From: Medicago truncatula
Lineage: Eukaryota; Streptophyta; Magnoliopsida; Fabales; Fabaceae
DNA: 64,000 bases
Assembly: GCF_003473485.1 (NCBI RefSeq)
Contig: NC_053045.1
Location: 5,916,501 to 5,980,500 of the forward strand
Direction of reading: 5' to 3'
A model generated the notes under the pieces. It was given only the letters and a program-made list of their open reading frames with translations, was not told the DNA's origin and searched no databases. Below, in pieces: positions 24,415 to 35,096 of this stretch. Position 1 is the stretch's first letter. Every line of letters begins with the position of its first letter. A program made the translations under genes and the position numbers.

Positions 24415-24740
24415 TTAAATGCACTTTTGGCTACTTAACTATGCAAAAGTTGTGCTTTTAGCCACAAACAAAAATTACACTTTCAACCCTCTAACTTTAC
24501 AAAACATTGCAAAATGCGAAACAAAAATAAACAATTTTGGTCCTACATCTTTAAAAAAAACTGCATTTGTTGCCACCGTATCTTTTAAACAAATAACAAT
24601 TTTATCCCATTGTTTTTAAACATGTGACATCTTCTAAGCTGTTTAAGACGTTTTATAAAGTTAGAGGGCCAAAAAAAAATTTTGTCGGGCAGTCAAAATC
24701 GTAGTTTTTTAAAAGTTAGGATAAAAATACATTTGAACCC
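24415..24740. mobile_element. Inverted-repeat element, superfamily unclear
   Basis: The left end ttaaatgcacttttggctac resembles the inverse of the right end (tcaaatgtatttttatccta); inner parts also mirror (cctctaactttacaaaac against gttttataaagttagaggg). Non-coding. Confidence 0.5.
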
Positions 24741-24975
24741 AAATTAAATGACATTTGTTTCCATACTGTACACGGCGAAAGATATGGGTGGGAACAAGTC
24801 AGACCGCTCGACAGAGGCCTACAACCTAACCTATTTAAAGCTTAGCTCGCCCTAGTTCCTTTAATAAAAAAGTCAAGTTCAAGCTTTTTATAAAGTTTGT
24901 TTAATTAAATAGGTTAGACTAGGACTTACAGAAAAGAAAAAAAAAACATATTAAGCTCGTCAGGCCAGCCTATTA

Positions 24976-24978
<3 letters not shown>

Positions 24979-25032
<54 letters not shown>
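24979..25032. repeat. (TA)n microsatellite, about 27 units
   Basis: Uninterrupted TA dinucleotides. Confidence 0.98.
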
Positions 25033-25036
<4 letters not shown>

Positions 25037-25477
25037 CTTCTATTATTGACATTGTAGAAGTTTTTTCGTAAATTTAAGTCTTCATATGATTTGGTTATTT
25101 AGTAGCAAATATATTGGCGTGATTAGACATTCGTAAGATTTTGGCTTATTAAGATTTCACTATTTACTAACAAAACTATTCATCCATTTTAGACCTTCTT
25201 AAATTTTGGCTTAGTATGTGTTCTTAGACCATGGTGTAAAATAGGTTTTCAGACTTCAAACCTTTAAAAAAGTCAAATCAGACTTTAAAAGAGAGTCTAT
25301 GATGGATAATAGACTAAACTCGGGTCTATAATATAAAAAGAAATGTCAAACCTAGACTTTATAAAGCCTGGCTCGACTTAACTTATTTAAAATTCTTAAT
25401 TTAAAAAAGAAATAAACAAAATTTCAAATCCATTTGCCAAATTTCTCACTTTCAAACTCGCTTACCAAAAACCTCCA

Positions 25478-28400
25478 ATGGCGGCTTCACAAGCACGAGA
25501 AGAGCCAAAAACGATTCCACTCAAAACCTTAATAGACAGAGAAAACAACAAAGTTGTCGCTGTAGAAGCAACAAAGGACTTCATCGACACTCTCTTCAGC
25601 TTCCTTTCACTTCCACTCGCCACTATCATTCGCCTTTTATCCAACAATGATCAACAACAAGAATCCTCAGAATCATCACCATTCCTTGGAAGCATCAAAA
25701 ACCTCTACAAAACCGTACAAACCCTCACTCCAAACGATGTTTGGAACAACCCTGTCTACAAACAAATGCTATTGAATCCCAAGAATCCATGTGAATCACT
25801 GTGCATGAACCTGTTCATGAATATCGATGACACTGAATCATCAAGTAAGTTTTTTGTGTGTGATACTTGCAACAAGTTTACAACTTTACAGAATCTTGAT
25901 TGTACTTGTGAAAAACCAACTAATAAACAGCCTAAGAATTTGGATTCTGAGGGTCAGGAGAATAATGCACAAAATGGGGTCTTTGTTAAGGAAAATGGGT
26001 CATTGTTCTTGGTGTTTGATGATTTGAAGATTATGCCTTGTTCTTTGATGACCTCTGTGGAACGGTTGAAGGAATTAGGGTATTCAGATTTGAGTAATTT
26101 AGAGGAAGTCACACATAACATTGGAAAGCAAGAGGTAATTGTGTTGTGTTTTGTATTGTATTTTTTTTTGAAGGATTGTGTTTTGTATTGTATTGTAAAC
26201 TCAATTTTGCAATGTGTATTTTGTTTTGTTTTGGAAACTCTGTATCCGGCCTAAGGACCAACTAATCTGGTGGACCAATCTCACTATCACTGGTGGGGAC
26301 CCAATTGAAGTCAGTCAGGGAAAAACCCTGTATGAACTGACCCGACACATGAATTGTTGGCATCTAAGGGTTTCAAACCTGAGACCTAGACAGGAGTGCA
26401 CTCCTACGACCAAAGCCTTCACCACCAGGCCAACCCTTGGGGAGTTATTTTGCAATGTGTATTTATCTCGCAATTCCCATGCCCCCATCACGTTGAATGT
26501 GTTTTTTCTTTTTTTGAGTTGTGGTGAATATGCCATTCAAATCTGTATTTTTTAGCTTTTGGCATTGATGATTCGAATGAACTTATAGCATCATTTGAAT
26601 CACGATATTGAAAATGCCTATAAAGATTTGGTTTGAGAACACATTGTAAACACCTTAGGTAATTATGAATAATTAGAGAAAGATTCAAGCTTTCTCTATT
26701 GAATCCTAGAGTGAAAATCATTGAGGGTTGAGAGAAAAAATATAGAAATTAGGGAACCCCATGATGTCATGTTAGTTTGTAGAGTAAGAAAAATTTGAAA
26801 AAAAGTTTTTGAAATGAAATTTTCAGTCATGATTCTAAATTGCAGTTGTGGTTACAATGTGAACCTTGTTATTGCATTAAAATGCGAGTAAATGTGGCCG
26901 ATTCAGCCGAAATTGTAGCTGTGCTGTTGTTGCAGAGACATCTAAAACCTTTATATTGCGGCAACAATTGCAGTTGCGGAGCACAATGTAGAACTGTGTT
27001 GTGAATCGGTAGTCATTTTAGTCTAGGGTTAGTTAAAACTCAGGTGTTAACATGTTAGTCCAGGGTTAGTTAACTATGAGCATCAAATGCTACTTAAACG
27101 GTAATGTGTGGACCAATATAACAGATGAATTATGGTTTACATTTGGCATAGTATCGGTTAAGAACCTGATAGGAGAGCATTCATTAAGAAGGTCCTTGTG
27201 AAAAAGAATAGAAAGGAAAGTAGGGAGGAAAATAGAGTGGTTATAAACTGACAGAGTAACAGAATGTAGTAGGAGGGAACAAGGGGCTGTTGCAGAAGTA
27301 AGTGTAAGTAAGAACTAAAAGAGATGATAATTTTTACTGATTGGATGAAATTGAACAAAACCAAATAGAAAGATTTATCCTTCATGGGCTCCCACTTGTA
27401 CCTTAGCTTATTCATACTTCCACATAAAGTATCCTGGTATATCATAAATTAAAAGGGTAAACATTAACAATTTGGGCTAGTTGTAAAAGTTATGAGGCTT
27501 GTTGGTTATATTTAAGTTATTGAGACACTATAAATCTTGAGTTAGAATTTGTTAGTAATTATGTTCTTTGAATGTTACAAGTTATTTTGGTTGCAATTAA
27601 AATATCTTGCATAATATCTTGTACTTACAACTTATTTTGATGTAACAGATGCTGAACCTCCTCAAGTACACCTTAACCTCTCATGAGCCTCTGACAAATA
27701 CAATTTTGAAAAGTAGCTCAAAGAACAGAGAAAATCCACCAAAGGAATTTGCATCAGCAGTCAGAGCAAGGCCTTGCACCAGCGACGTTAAAATGGATGT
27801 TAAGCTTGCGCGAAGTAAATCTCAGAAAAAAATAATCTTCGCAGAAGCGAGTGAAAACTTTGTTGATTTCATTTTTACCTTCCTCGCAATACCATTAGGG
27901 TCCGTTGTAAAGCTTTTGGATGGTAACTCTTTCGTTGGATGTGTTGATAACTTGTACAAGACTGTTGAGACCTTGGACTCTTCATTGTGCACGGACTCAC
28001 GCTCGGTGTTACTCAATCCTGGCCTATCGCCACAGTTTGGTTGTCCAAAACAGCTCCTCAACATTCCTGATGTACGACCACAACCACCTACTACTCGTTA
28101 TTATGGTACAGGGAAGCCAAAGCTAGTGTTCAGCGACTATAATGGGAGTCACCAAATCGTAGAAGAAAAGATAGAGGGAGGAGTGATTTCTAAGAAAAAG
28201 GTATCAATTTATAATCGAATAGTCTTGACTGAACTGGATCCAAGATCCTCAAACAAGTCAAAAGAAGGTGTTATGGGATTTGTGAAGAATGCAACATTAT
28301 ATGCTATTGGAGATGATCTAACAGTAAAACCACTTTCTGGTAGTTCTTGCATTTCATATTTGAAAGAATTAAGCCTCCCCCTTGATGATCTGGAAATGAA

Positions 28401-28945
28401 GGTGATAAGCATCGGTGAAGCTGAGGTAAAGCGACTACTATTGGTCCTTAAATGTGTGAGACAGTATATTACTACAGTTCTGCCGTGTGTATCGAAATTA
28501 CATAAAATACACAAAAACATTCATCAATATGTCTTTTATTAGTAATTTATGAACCAAACTGACTAACAGAAGACACAATTGAGAATCAAACTAATCAATG
28601 AAAAACACATATGAAGAGCACCCTGACTTAACAAAAGAAACATTCATGTACGTTCTTGTAATTTTAATACGTTCAAGGACTAGTAACACTGACTCACACA
28701 TTTAAGGATCAAAATCGTTATTTACTCTTTTCTTTTGTTTTCTTTGTTGTTGATAACCTTCCTTTGTGGTTTGCAATTTGCAGGCTTTGAGCCTACTTGC
28801 AGCTTCCCTTACATCAAAATTTACACTGACTAGTGGACTAGAAAACTTTTTTATTGTGCCAAAACAAGAATCAAATTTGACATCAAAGTATATACAATCT
28901 AGCAGGCTTGATGAACTTGCAAAGGAACCTATAGCAGAAGCCTGA
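25478..28945 (+). CDS. DUF674 family protein, 531 residues
   Basis: Three exons in frame: 25478-26134, 27649-28425, 28784-28945. The protein has two related halves, each opening with the DUF674 phrase: KVVAVEATKDFIDTLFSFLS (about 25) and KIIFAEASENFVDFIFTFLA (second half, about residue 280), followed by IxxLLxxN and a (G/D)xxxNLYKTV phrase. A CDTC...CTC cysteine cluster lies in the first half. The family is plant-specific and expanded in legumes; its function is not established, and I assign none. Intron 1 (1.5 kb) carries a SINE. Both 5' splice sites follow GAG (GAG|GTAATT, GAG|GTAAAG). Confidence 0.9.
26222..26446 (-). mobile_element. tRNA-derived SINE in DUF674 intron 1
   Basis: Flanked by an exact 18-bp duplication attttgcaatgtgtattt (26204-26221 and 26447-26464). 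The minus strand starts CCCCAAGGGTTGGCCTGGTG, with B box GGTTTGAAACCC, and ends ...ACAGAGTTTCC followed by a short A-rich tail. Same family as 5149-5366, and opposite in orientation to the host gene. Confidence 0.92.
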
Positions 28946-29825
28946 ATTATTATTCAGTTACAGTTTCAACTTTTGTTTTGAACAATAGCTAGAAGATGTT
29001 GGACCTTGGTTTAGTAATATCAGTAGGTTATTATGGTTTCATTTAACTATTACTACTACTTACTAGTTTTTTTGGTTTTTGCTTGTGATAGTTTATTATG
29101 AATATTAAAATTTGCCAGTTAGCAATTTATTTAGTGACCATTATATTTCGGATTGCTTTTGCAGAGTAAACAATAACATTACGTTTCAAGCATCATATTA
29201 TATTACATGCTTGTGATAGTTAAACTTACACATCTTTATATCAAATATTGTCATACTTGCTATCAATTATAGAAAAATCATGATTTTTCATAGATTCTTT
29301 TCACTTGAGATAAAAAAAAAATTATGCGTGTTCATATTAAATTTGAGTATCTCTTTTAGCTGTGATTTGAACTCTAGTTCTGAGAGTTTAACCTTTCTGC
29401 TAGACCTAACTCTTCGTTGATTAGAAAATTATTTTTTTAACATTTTAATTGTATCTGACTTTAATCGAATATCTCAAATGTGTATATTGAAGCATTGAAC
29501 TAAACTAAATAGAAAAACAAAATAATAAGAGCTAAGTGCAATATTCATCTTCCTTTAATATTTATATAATATTATCTCCACGAGTCAATGTCAGCTTGTT
29601 ATTTGGTGAAAGGTATGGTCGGTTTAAAGATATGACCATCAAAGCAATAGTTTTAGACCTTTAAAAATAAAATAAAAGCACATAATGAAAATGTATTGCA
29701 TTCTATAACACTCTTGTGAAACAATTTAAGAATATCTAAATCTATCTCTAAATATAGGGTTTATTAAGTTATATTTTTTTTAGGGGATATTTTTATTAAT
29801 CGTGATCAACAAATAAAAGGTAAAC
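28946..29825. other. Intergenic, no gene recognised
   Basis: The first 250 bp are the 3' flank of the DUF674 gene (T-rich, several AATAAA-like sites). The rest is AT-rich with no identifiable element until the LINE fragment begins near 29800. Confidence 0.5.
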
Positions 29826-30961
29826 ATGGTAACACCGAGGAACTCTGTTTGTTTGAGAAAGGAGGTTGGAGGTTTGGAGGTAAGGAGAATTAGTGAGTTT
29901 AATAGTGCATTATTAGGTAAGTGGTGTTGGAGATTGTTAGTTGAGAAGGAGAGTTTGTGGTATAGGGTGTTGTCTTCGAGATATGGAGAGGAGGGTGGTA
30001 ATTTATTGGACAGTGAAAGGTGTGCCTCGGCTTGGTGGCGTGCTATTGCTGCCTTGCGGAGGGAGTCTTGGTTTAGTAATAATGTCTGTAGGTTGATGGG
30101 GGACGGGAAGAATACAAATTTTTGGGAGGATGTGTGGATTGGTGGGGTGTCCCTTAAGGAGAGTTTTAGCAGGTTGTTTGAGTTGTCGGTAGAAAAAGGG
30201 GTATCAGTTTTTGATATGTTCCACTTGGGGTGGGGGGAGAACAGTGAGGCGTGGAAGTGGAGGCGGAGGCTGTTTGTGTGGGAAGAGGAGAAGGTGGGGG
30301 AACTATGTTTATTACTTCACAATGTGACTTTGCATGTTGACAAAGAAGATAGTTGGACTTGGAAAAATCAAATTTTTACTCTGTTCGTAGTGCTTACAAT
30401 TTCCAGACTACTCAGCAGATTGTTGACACTCCTGTGGATGTGAAGTCGCTATGGCAAAAGGATATCCCTTTGAAGGTTGTGATTTTCGCTTGGCGATTGT
30501 TTCGGAATAGATTGCCGACCAAAGATAACCTGCTTAGGCGTGGAATTCTCAATAATAATGATACTTGTCTGTGTGTAGCCGGGTGTGACTCTCTAGAAAC
30601 TGCTAATCATTTATTTTTGCATTGTCCTTTATCTGGGTCAGTTTGGAATTTGATTCTTCGGTGGGTTGGTCTGTCTACGACCGCTCCGTTCTCGCCATCA
30701 GACCATTTTACTCAGTTCATATTGGGTGGTGGGGGACCTCATATGTGACAATCTCTATTGAATGTCATTTGGTTTGCAACTGTGTGGGAATTGTGGAAAG
30801 AAAGAAATAACAGGATTTTTAAAAGTACAGAGTGCTTGATCTTGCAATTGGTGGACAAAATTAAGCGTCTTTCCTTCACGTGGTTGAAGATGAAACTTCA
30901 TTCATCTCTCAATTACCATAGTTGGTGGTTGAATCCACTCGCAACGTTGGGCTATGGCTAG
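29826..30961 (+). pseudogene. LINE (L1-type) 3' fragment: zf-RVT region
   Basis: The C-terminal part of a plant L1 reverse transcriptase polyprotein: GGLEVRRISEFNSALLGKWC, WYRVLSSRYG, NFWEDVWIGG, then SLWQKDIPLKVVIFAWRLFR and the zinc-binding NHLFLHCPLSGSVW. A frame change lies at about 30353-30360 and a stop at about 30746; the product resumes as WFATVWELWKERNNRIF. The 5' part, including the RT catalytic motifs, is absent: a 5'-truncated, dead insertion. Confidence 0.85.
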
Positions 30962-31183
30962 CTATTTTTCTTTTGTTTTGCTTTTTGTTGTTTTTTCTTT
31001 TCCTGGTTGTAAATATTGTTCACACTTTTCATATGCAGAAAATTGCTCATTTGATTAAAAAAGTTAAATTGTCGGGAATTACGACATGGCCAAAATTTAC
31101 ACATAAAGTTGAATCGTTGGAATGCAAGCTTTTTAGATATTAAGTAATATAAGCTTACTTATAGATTGATAATCTCTAGTCAA

Positions 31184-31255
31184 AGAGCATAGCTCAGTTG
31201 CTAGGACAATGCATTATTATATGCAGGGGTCGGGGTTCAAACCCCGGACACCCCG
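31184..31255 (+). mobile_element. tRNA-like SINE head fragment
   Basis: gagcatagctcagttgctag is A-box-like and ggttcaaaccccggacaccc B-box-like. The ends cannot pair as an acceptor stem, so it is not a working tRNA gene. The copy is cut off before the Copia element at 31312. Confidence 0.5.
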
Positions 31256-31311
31256 TACAATCAGTAAAATACAACAGTAAAACTAATCACCCAAACATCC
31301 AAAATACAAAC

Positions 31312-32011
31312 TGTTGCGAATTCGATGAAAATCACACCAATAACAACTTGATGTGTGGAGCAAGGGATAATCAATCAACCAAAACAAAGTGTATGGAACA
31401 ATTAAATACAAGCCAAAAGTAGAAAACAACGGCGAGAAGAACACAAAGAAGAGAAGAACACAAAAGAATTTGTTGACCCAGTTCGGTCCAAATTGACCTA
31501 GTCTGGGGGAGAGAGCAGCCCTCCGATCCACTATATGATGAGTAACGTTACAAAAGAGAAATCAATGGGTTACAAGAATAAGTCTCCCGCCTAATTCTAC
31601 CCAAAGTCCCAGCCTCTTTCCGTAACCAAGAGACTCAATCCTAATAGTGTTTTCCAAGGTGAATCAACCATCAAAACATAGTGTTTGCTCCAAAGAGACA
31701 AACTCTATACAAACCCTAGTTTTGTTGTTGTCTTTCTAAACCCTTGTTTCAGCCCCCTCTATCTCTCTCAAAGTTTGCTCTGATACAAGGTCTATATTTA
31801 TAGTAAAAGTATCGCTTAAAATTTGGAACAAATCTGCACCCAAAATACGTTTCTGTTTTTCGCTGCCAGCGCACCATCGTGCCACGATGCGATCCCATCG
31901 TGCCACGATTTTTCCAAGGCCTTGCCTCAAAACTGAAACCTCCATCGTGCCACGTTGCCCAGCAATCGTGCCACGATTCCGCAGAAACCGGATTTTAAGT
32001 TAACTCTCACA
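31312..32011 (-). repeat. 3' LTR of the Copia element (700 bp)
   Basis: Direct repeat with 33298-33995; small indels (for example aaaagaattt against aaaaattt near the middle) and scattered substitutions. TATA-like site at about 31792-31803 on minus. Four near-palindromes of the type ATCGTGCCACGAT cluster at 31873-31980. Confidence 0.95.
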
Positions 32012-32099
32012 ATTCTCCACCTTGACTTCAAATCAGTGATGATGCCAATCATCAACCTTCTTGTTGCTCTTTCCCTTGCTTCCCACTACTCCAAGTAGC

Positions 32100-32480
32100 T
32101 TCACAAGTTTACACCCTAACCTCTTCAGCCATCGGAATGTCTTCCGCCTTCTCGAAGATGCTTGTAGACCAACTACGCTAGGAATTTCAGGCAGTTCTAC
32201 AAGACTATACCATAACCTCCTCAATACGAGACATCTCCTGCTTTGCTTGAAGATCTACTTGTACCCAATCACCCTTGGCTTTTAGAGTAATCCATAAGTA
32301 TACACTTCAACCCCTTCAGCCATCGGAATGTCTTCCGCCTTCTCGAAGGTCCTTGCAGTCCAACTACGCTAGGAATTTTAGGTAGTCCCACAAGCATTCA
32401 CCATCTTCAACGCAGAACATCTCCCGCTTCCTTGAAGATCACCTTGCATCCAATCACCCTTGGCCTTCTTTTAGGGTAAT
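32100..32480. repeat. Two-copy internal tandem repeat, period about 191 bp
   Basis: ttcagccatcggaatgtctt and the following ccgccttctcgaag occur at 32124 and 32315, followed in both by ccaactacgctaggaattt and caatcacccttggc. It lies inside the Copia element, between the gag fragment and the 3' LTR. Confidence 0.85.
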
Positions 32481-32857
32481 CCCGCAAGCCGTGCTATACA
32501 TTCTTCAACTTCATGAAGAAATCCCTTGCTCACCATAGAGCATAGCACCCAAGGTCCTTCATAGCCGTACCATTACCGGTGTGTTCAACTCTACCTCACA
32601 CTGAGCGTACTCTACCTCAACTAGCAAATGCGTACATCCCACTATGTCTTCAACCTTGAAACTCCACCTCAACAGGTAGATCATGAGTATTCTTACCACC
32701 GCCCCTCCAGGCTGATGTTGAGTGTTTAACGTCTCTCCAGACGACCACCGCTCCACTAGGCATCAATCTCAAGGTGAGACACATCACCTTCTTCATCCTC
32801 CAAACAACACCACACCATCAGAGCATCCGCGTCCTCAAGACGCAACTTAATGTTCTC

Positions 32858-33250
32858 CTAATCCCCAATGATTTTGTTGAACTCCACAAGTAGCTCCATG
32901 ATAGCCTCTGACTTTACCATCTCGAATGAGTAAAGTTGTTGCTTTAGGACTTTCCGATGAGCCAAAGACTTTGTCATATACAAAGATTCCAACTTTGCCA
33001 ACATCGATGTAGCGGTTCGTTCCTTTGCTACTTCTCTCAAAACTTTATCCCCGAGGCACAAGACAATGACACTCCTGGCATTGTCCACCATCTCGGTCTT
33101 CTCCGCTCGTGACATGGTGACCGGTAACGAACCTTCACCCTTCAAAACTTTCTCACACTTTTGCTGTATTAACACCGCTTCCATCTTTACCTTCCATAAT
33201 CCGAAATCGTTATCTCCAGTAAATTTCTCAATATCCCACTTTGAACCCAT
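32858..33250 (-). pseudogene. Copia gag fragment
   Basis: The first about 130 residues of a Copia Gag: opens MGSKWDIEKFTGDNDFGLWK, then MEAVLIQQKCEKVL and LYMTKSLAHRKVLKQQLYSF, the DUF4219/UBN2 pattern. The frame stops after KIIGD, where a full Gag would continue to a zinc knuckle. The ATG is 48 bases inside the right LTR boundary, the expected place for gag. Confidence 0.88.
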
Positions 33251-33297
33251 GGTACTTGATTATTCTTTGACCCTTGCCCCACGGTTTGGGCGCCAAT

Positions 33298-33995
33298 TGT
33301 TGCGAATTCGATGAAAATCACACCAATAACAACTTGATGTGTGGAGCAAGGGATAATCAAGCAACCAAAACAAAGTGTATGGAACAATTAAATACAAGCC
33401 AAAAGTAGAAAACAACGGCGAGAAGAACACAAAGAAGAGAAGAACACAAAAATTTGTTGACCCAGTTCCGTCGAAATTGACCTAGTCTGGGGGAGAGAGC
33501 AGCCCTCCGATCCACTATATGATGAGTAACGTTACAAAAGAGAAATCAATGGGTTACAAGAATAAGTCTCCTGCCTAATTCTACCCAAAGTCCCAGCCTC
33601 TTCCCGTAACCAAGAGACTCAATCCTAATAGTGTTTCCCAAGGTGAATCAACCCTCAAAACCTAGTGTTTGTTCCAAAGAGACAAACTCTATACAAACCC
33701 TAGTTTTGTTGTTGCCTTTCTAAACTCTTGTTTCAGCCCCCTCTATCTCTCTCAAAGTTTGCTCTAATACAAGGTCTATATTTATAGTAAAAGTATCGCT
33801 TAAAATTTGGAACAAATCTGCACCCAAAATACGTTTCTGTTTTTCGCTGCCAGCTCACCATCATGCCACGATGCGATCCCATCGTGACATGATTTTTCCA
33901 GTGCCTTGCCTCAAAACTGAAACCTCCATCGTGCCACGTTGCCCAGCAATCGTGCCACGATTCCGCAGAAACCTGATTTTAAGTTAACTCTCACA
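33298..33995 (-). repeat. 5' LTR of the Copia element (698 bp)
   Basis: Partner of 31312-32011. In element orientation this is the upstream LTR: minus TATA-like site near 33772-33785, and gag begins just beyond its inner edge. Confidence 0.95.
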
Positions 33996-34000
33996 CAAAC

Positions 34001-35096
34001 ATAAACCTCCAGCTTGAGATGATAAAAAAAAAACAATAAACTCAAGCCTGAGATAATCAACACATAATTGAAGCACCAAAACTCCCCTCTGCAAGACAAT
34101 AGCAAAGACATCATACAGCCATACACTAAAGACATCATATAGCTGTCTAAAAACACCTCCCTGTATCACTACAAACAATAACTCTATCCAAAATCTGCTA
34201 TCCATAATAATATTGGGTGCTGCTGACATCAAGCGGAAACCAAACTATGCAACACCAAAAAAAACAAAGTGGAAACTGAATACATGCACAACCTTAGCCA
34301 AAGGGGCACCAGAGCACGCCTAAGCCAGTCGGCAACAACACTAATTAGAAACCACTGCCTACAGACTAACCTGCTACCTCACCAGAGACCAAGCGAAAAT
34401 AATGCTAATAATCCAAAGAATTCACACTAAACAAGACAGCCACAAAATTATATCAATTGCAAGATATATTTTCTTGACTTAAACCTGAATTTTAAACTCT
34501 GCAGCAACTCAACTTGTTAAAGCAAACCAAGATACATATTTGGATTCAAACACCATTGAGATATTATGTAAGCCAATACTATTCAAGTTTATGCTCAACC
34601 AACATCATCTGTTATTGAAACCATTATTTTAAAGAAAAGCCCCACTACAGTGAAACTTGTGATATGATGCACAAAAGGCTATACAAGGTAATGGCCTGAG
34701 GTAAATATAAGATTGTGTTCTGTTTTCCATAACCAAACTTAACAGTGTTTTACTCAAACATAAGTTGCTAATAACATCCATATACATAAAAGATTGTGTT
34801 CTGATATGAATAAAATTGACACAGAAATAATTGATTAAAATTAAGTATCATTAAATAAATCAGTTTTTTTTTTATTTGAAAGAAAATCAATCACAGTTTT
34901 TAAACATTCACACTTCACATATATTGTGTTTTCAAATAAATCTTGCAAAATCATCACCGAAGTGTGAATATTTAATGTCATCAATTGAACAAACATCCAT
35001 TCATACAATTCCAGAGCCTGAATGCTCTTGGCTTAAAAATGAAAATGGAAGAAAAAAAGATAACAATGGAAAAGACATGAATTAACGAGGACAAGC
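34001..35096. other. Intergenic, no gene recognised
   Basis: Not obviously repetitive. The end nearest 35097 is the 3' flank of the chromomethylase gene. Short ORFs here lack recognisable motifs. Confidence 0.5.

Larger units (their letters stand above)
21740..25477. other. Intergenic, MITE-rich, no gene recognised
   Basis: 3.7 kb between the divergent AMT2 and DUF674 genes. It contains the AMT2 promoter side (21740-22300), a likely hAT fragment, an inverted-repeat element, and a (TA)n tract, listed separately. 23100-23180 and other short phrases look like low-copy repeat. No ORF over 80 residues resembles a known protein. Confidence 0.5.
31307..34000 (-). mobile_element. Complete non-autonomous Copia element
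   Basis: Two LTRs (31312-32011 and 33298-33995) start TGTTGCGAATTCG and end CTCTCACA as written on plus, and enclose only 1.29 kb. The 5-bp duplication caaac lies at 31307-31311 and 33996-34000. Orientation is minus: the gag fragment follows the right LTR, a purine tract AAGGTGGAGAAT adjoins the left LTR, and the TATA-like TATAAATATA sits on the minus strand of each LTR. A primer-site candidate (ATTGGCGCCCAAACCG) adjoins the right LTR. No protease, integrase or RT remains, so it depends on another element. The LTRs are nearly identical, indicating a fairly recent insertion. Confidence 0.95.

Noticed and set aside
31184-31255. A working tRNA gene
   Set aside because: A and B boxes are present but no acceptor stem or anticodon arm can be drawn; better explained as a SINE head.
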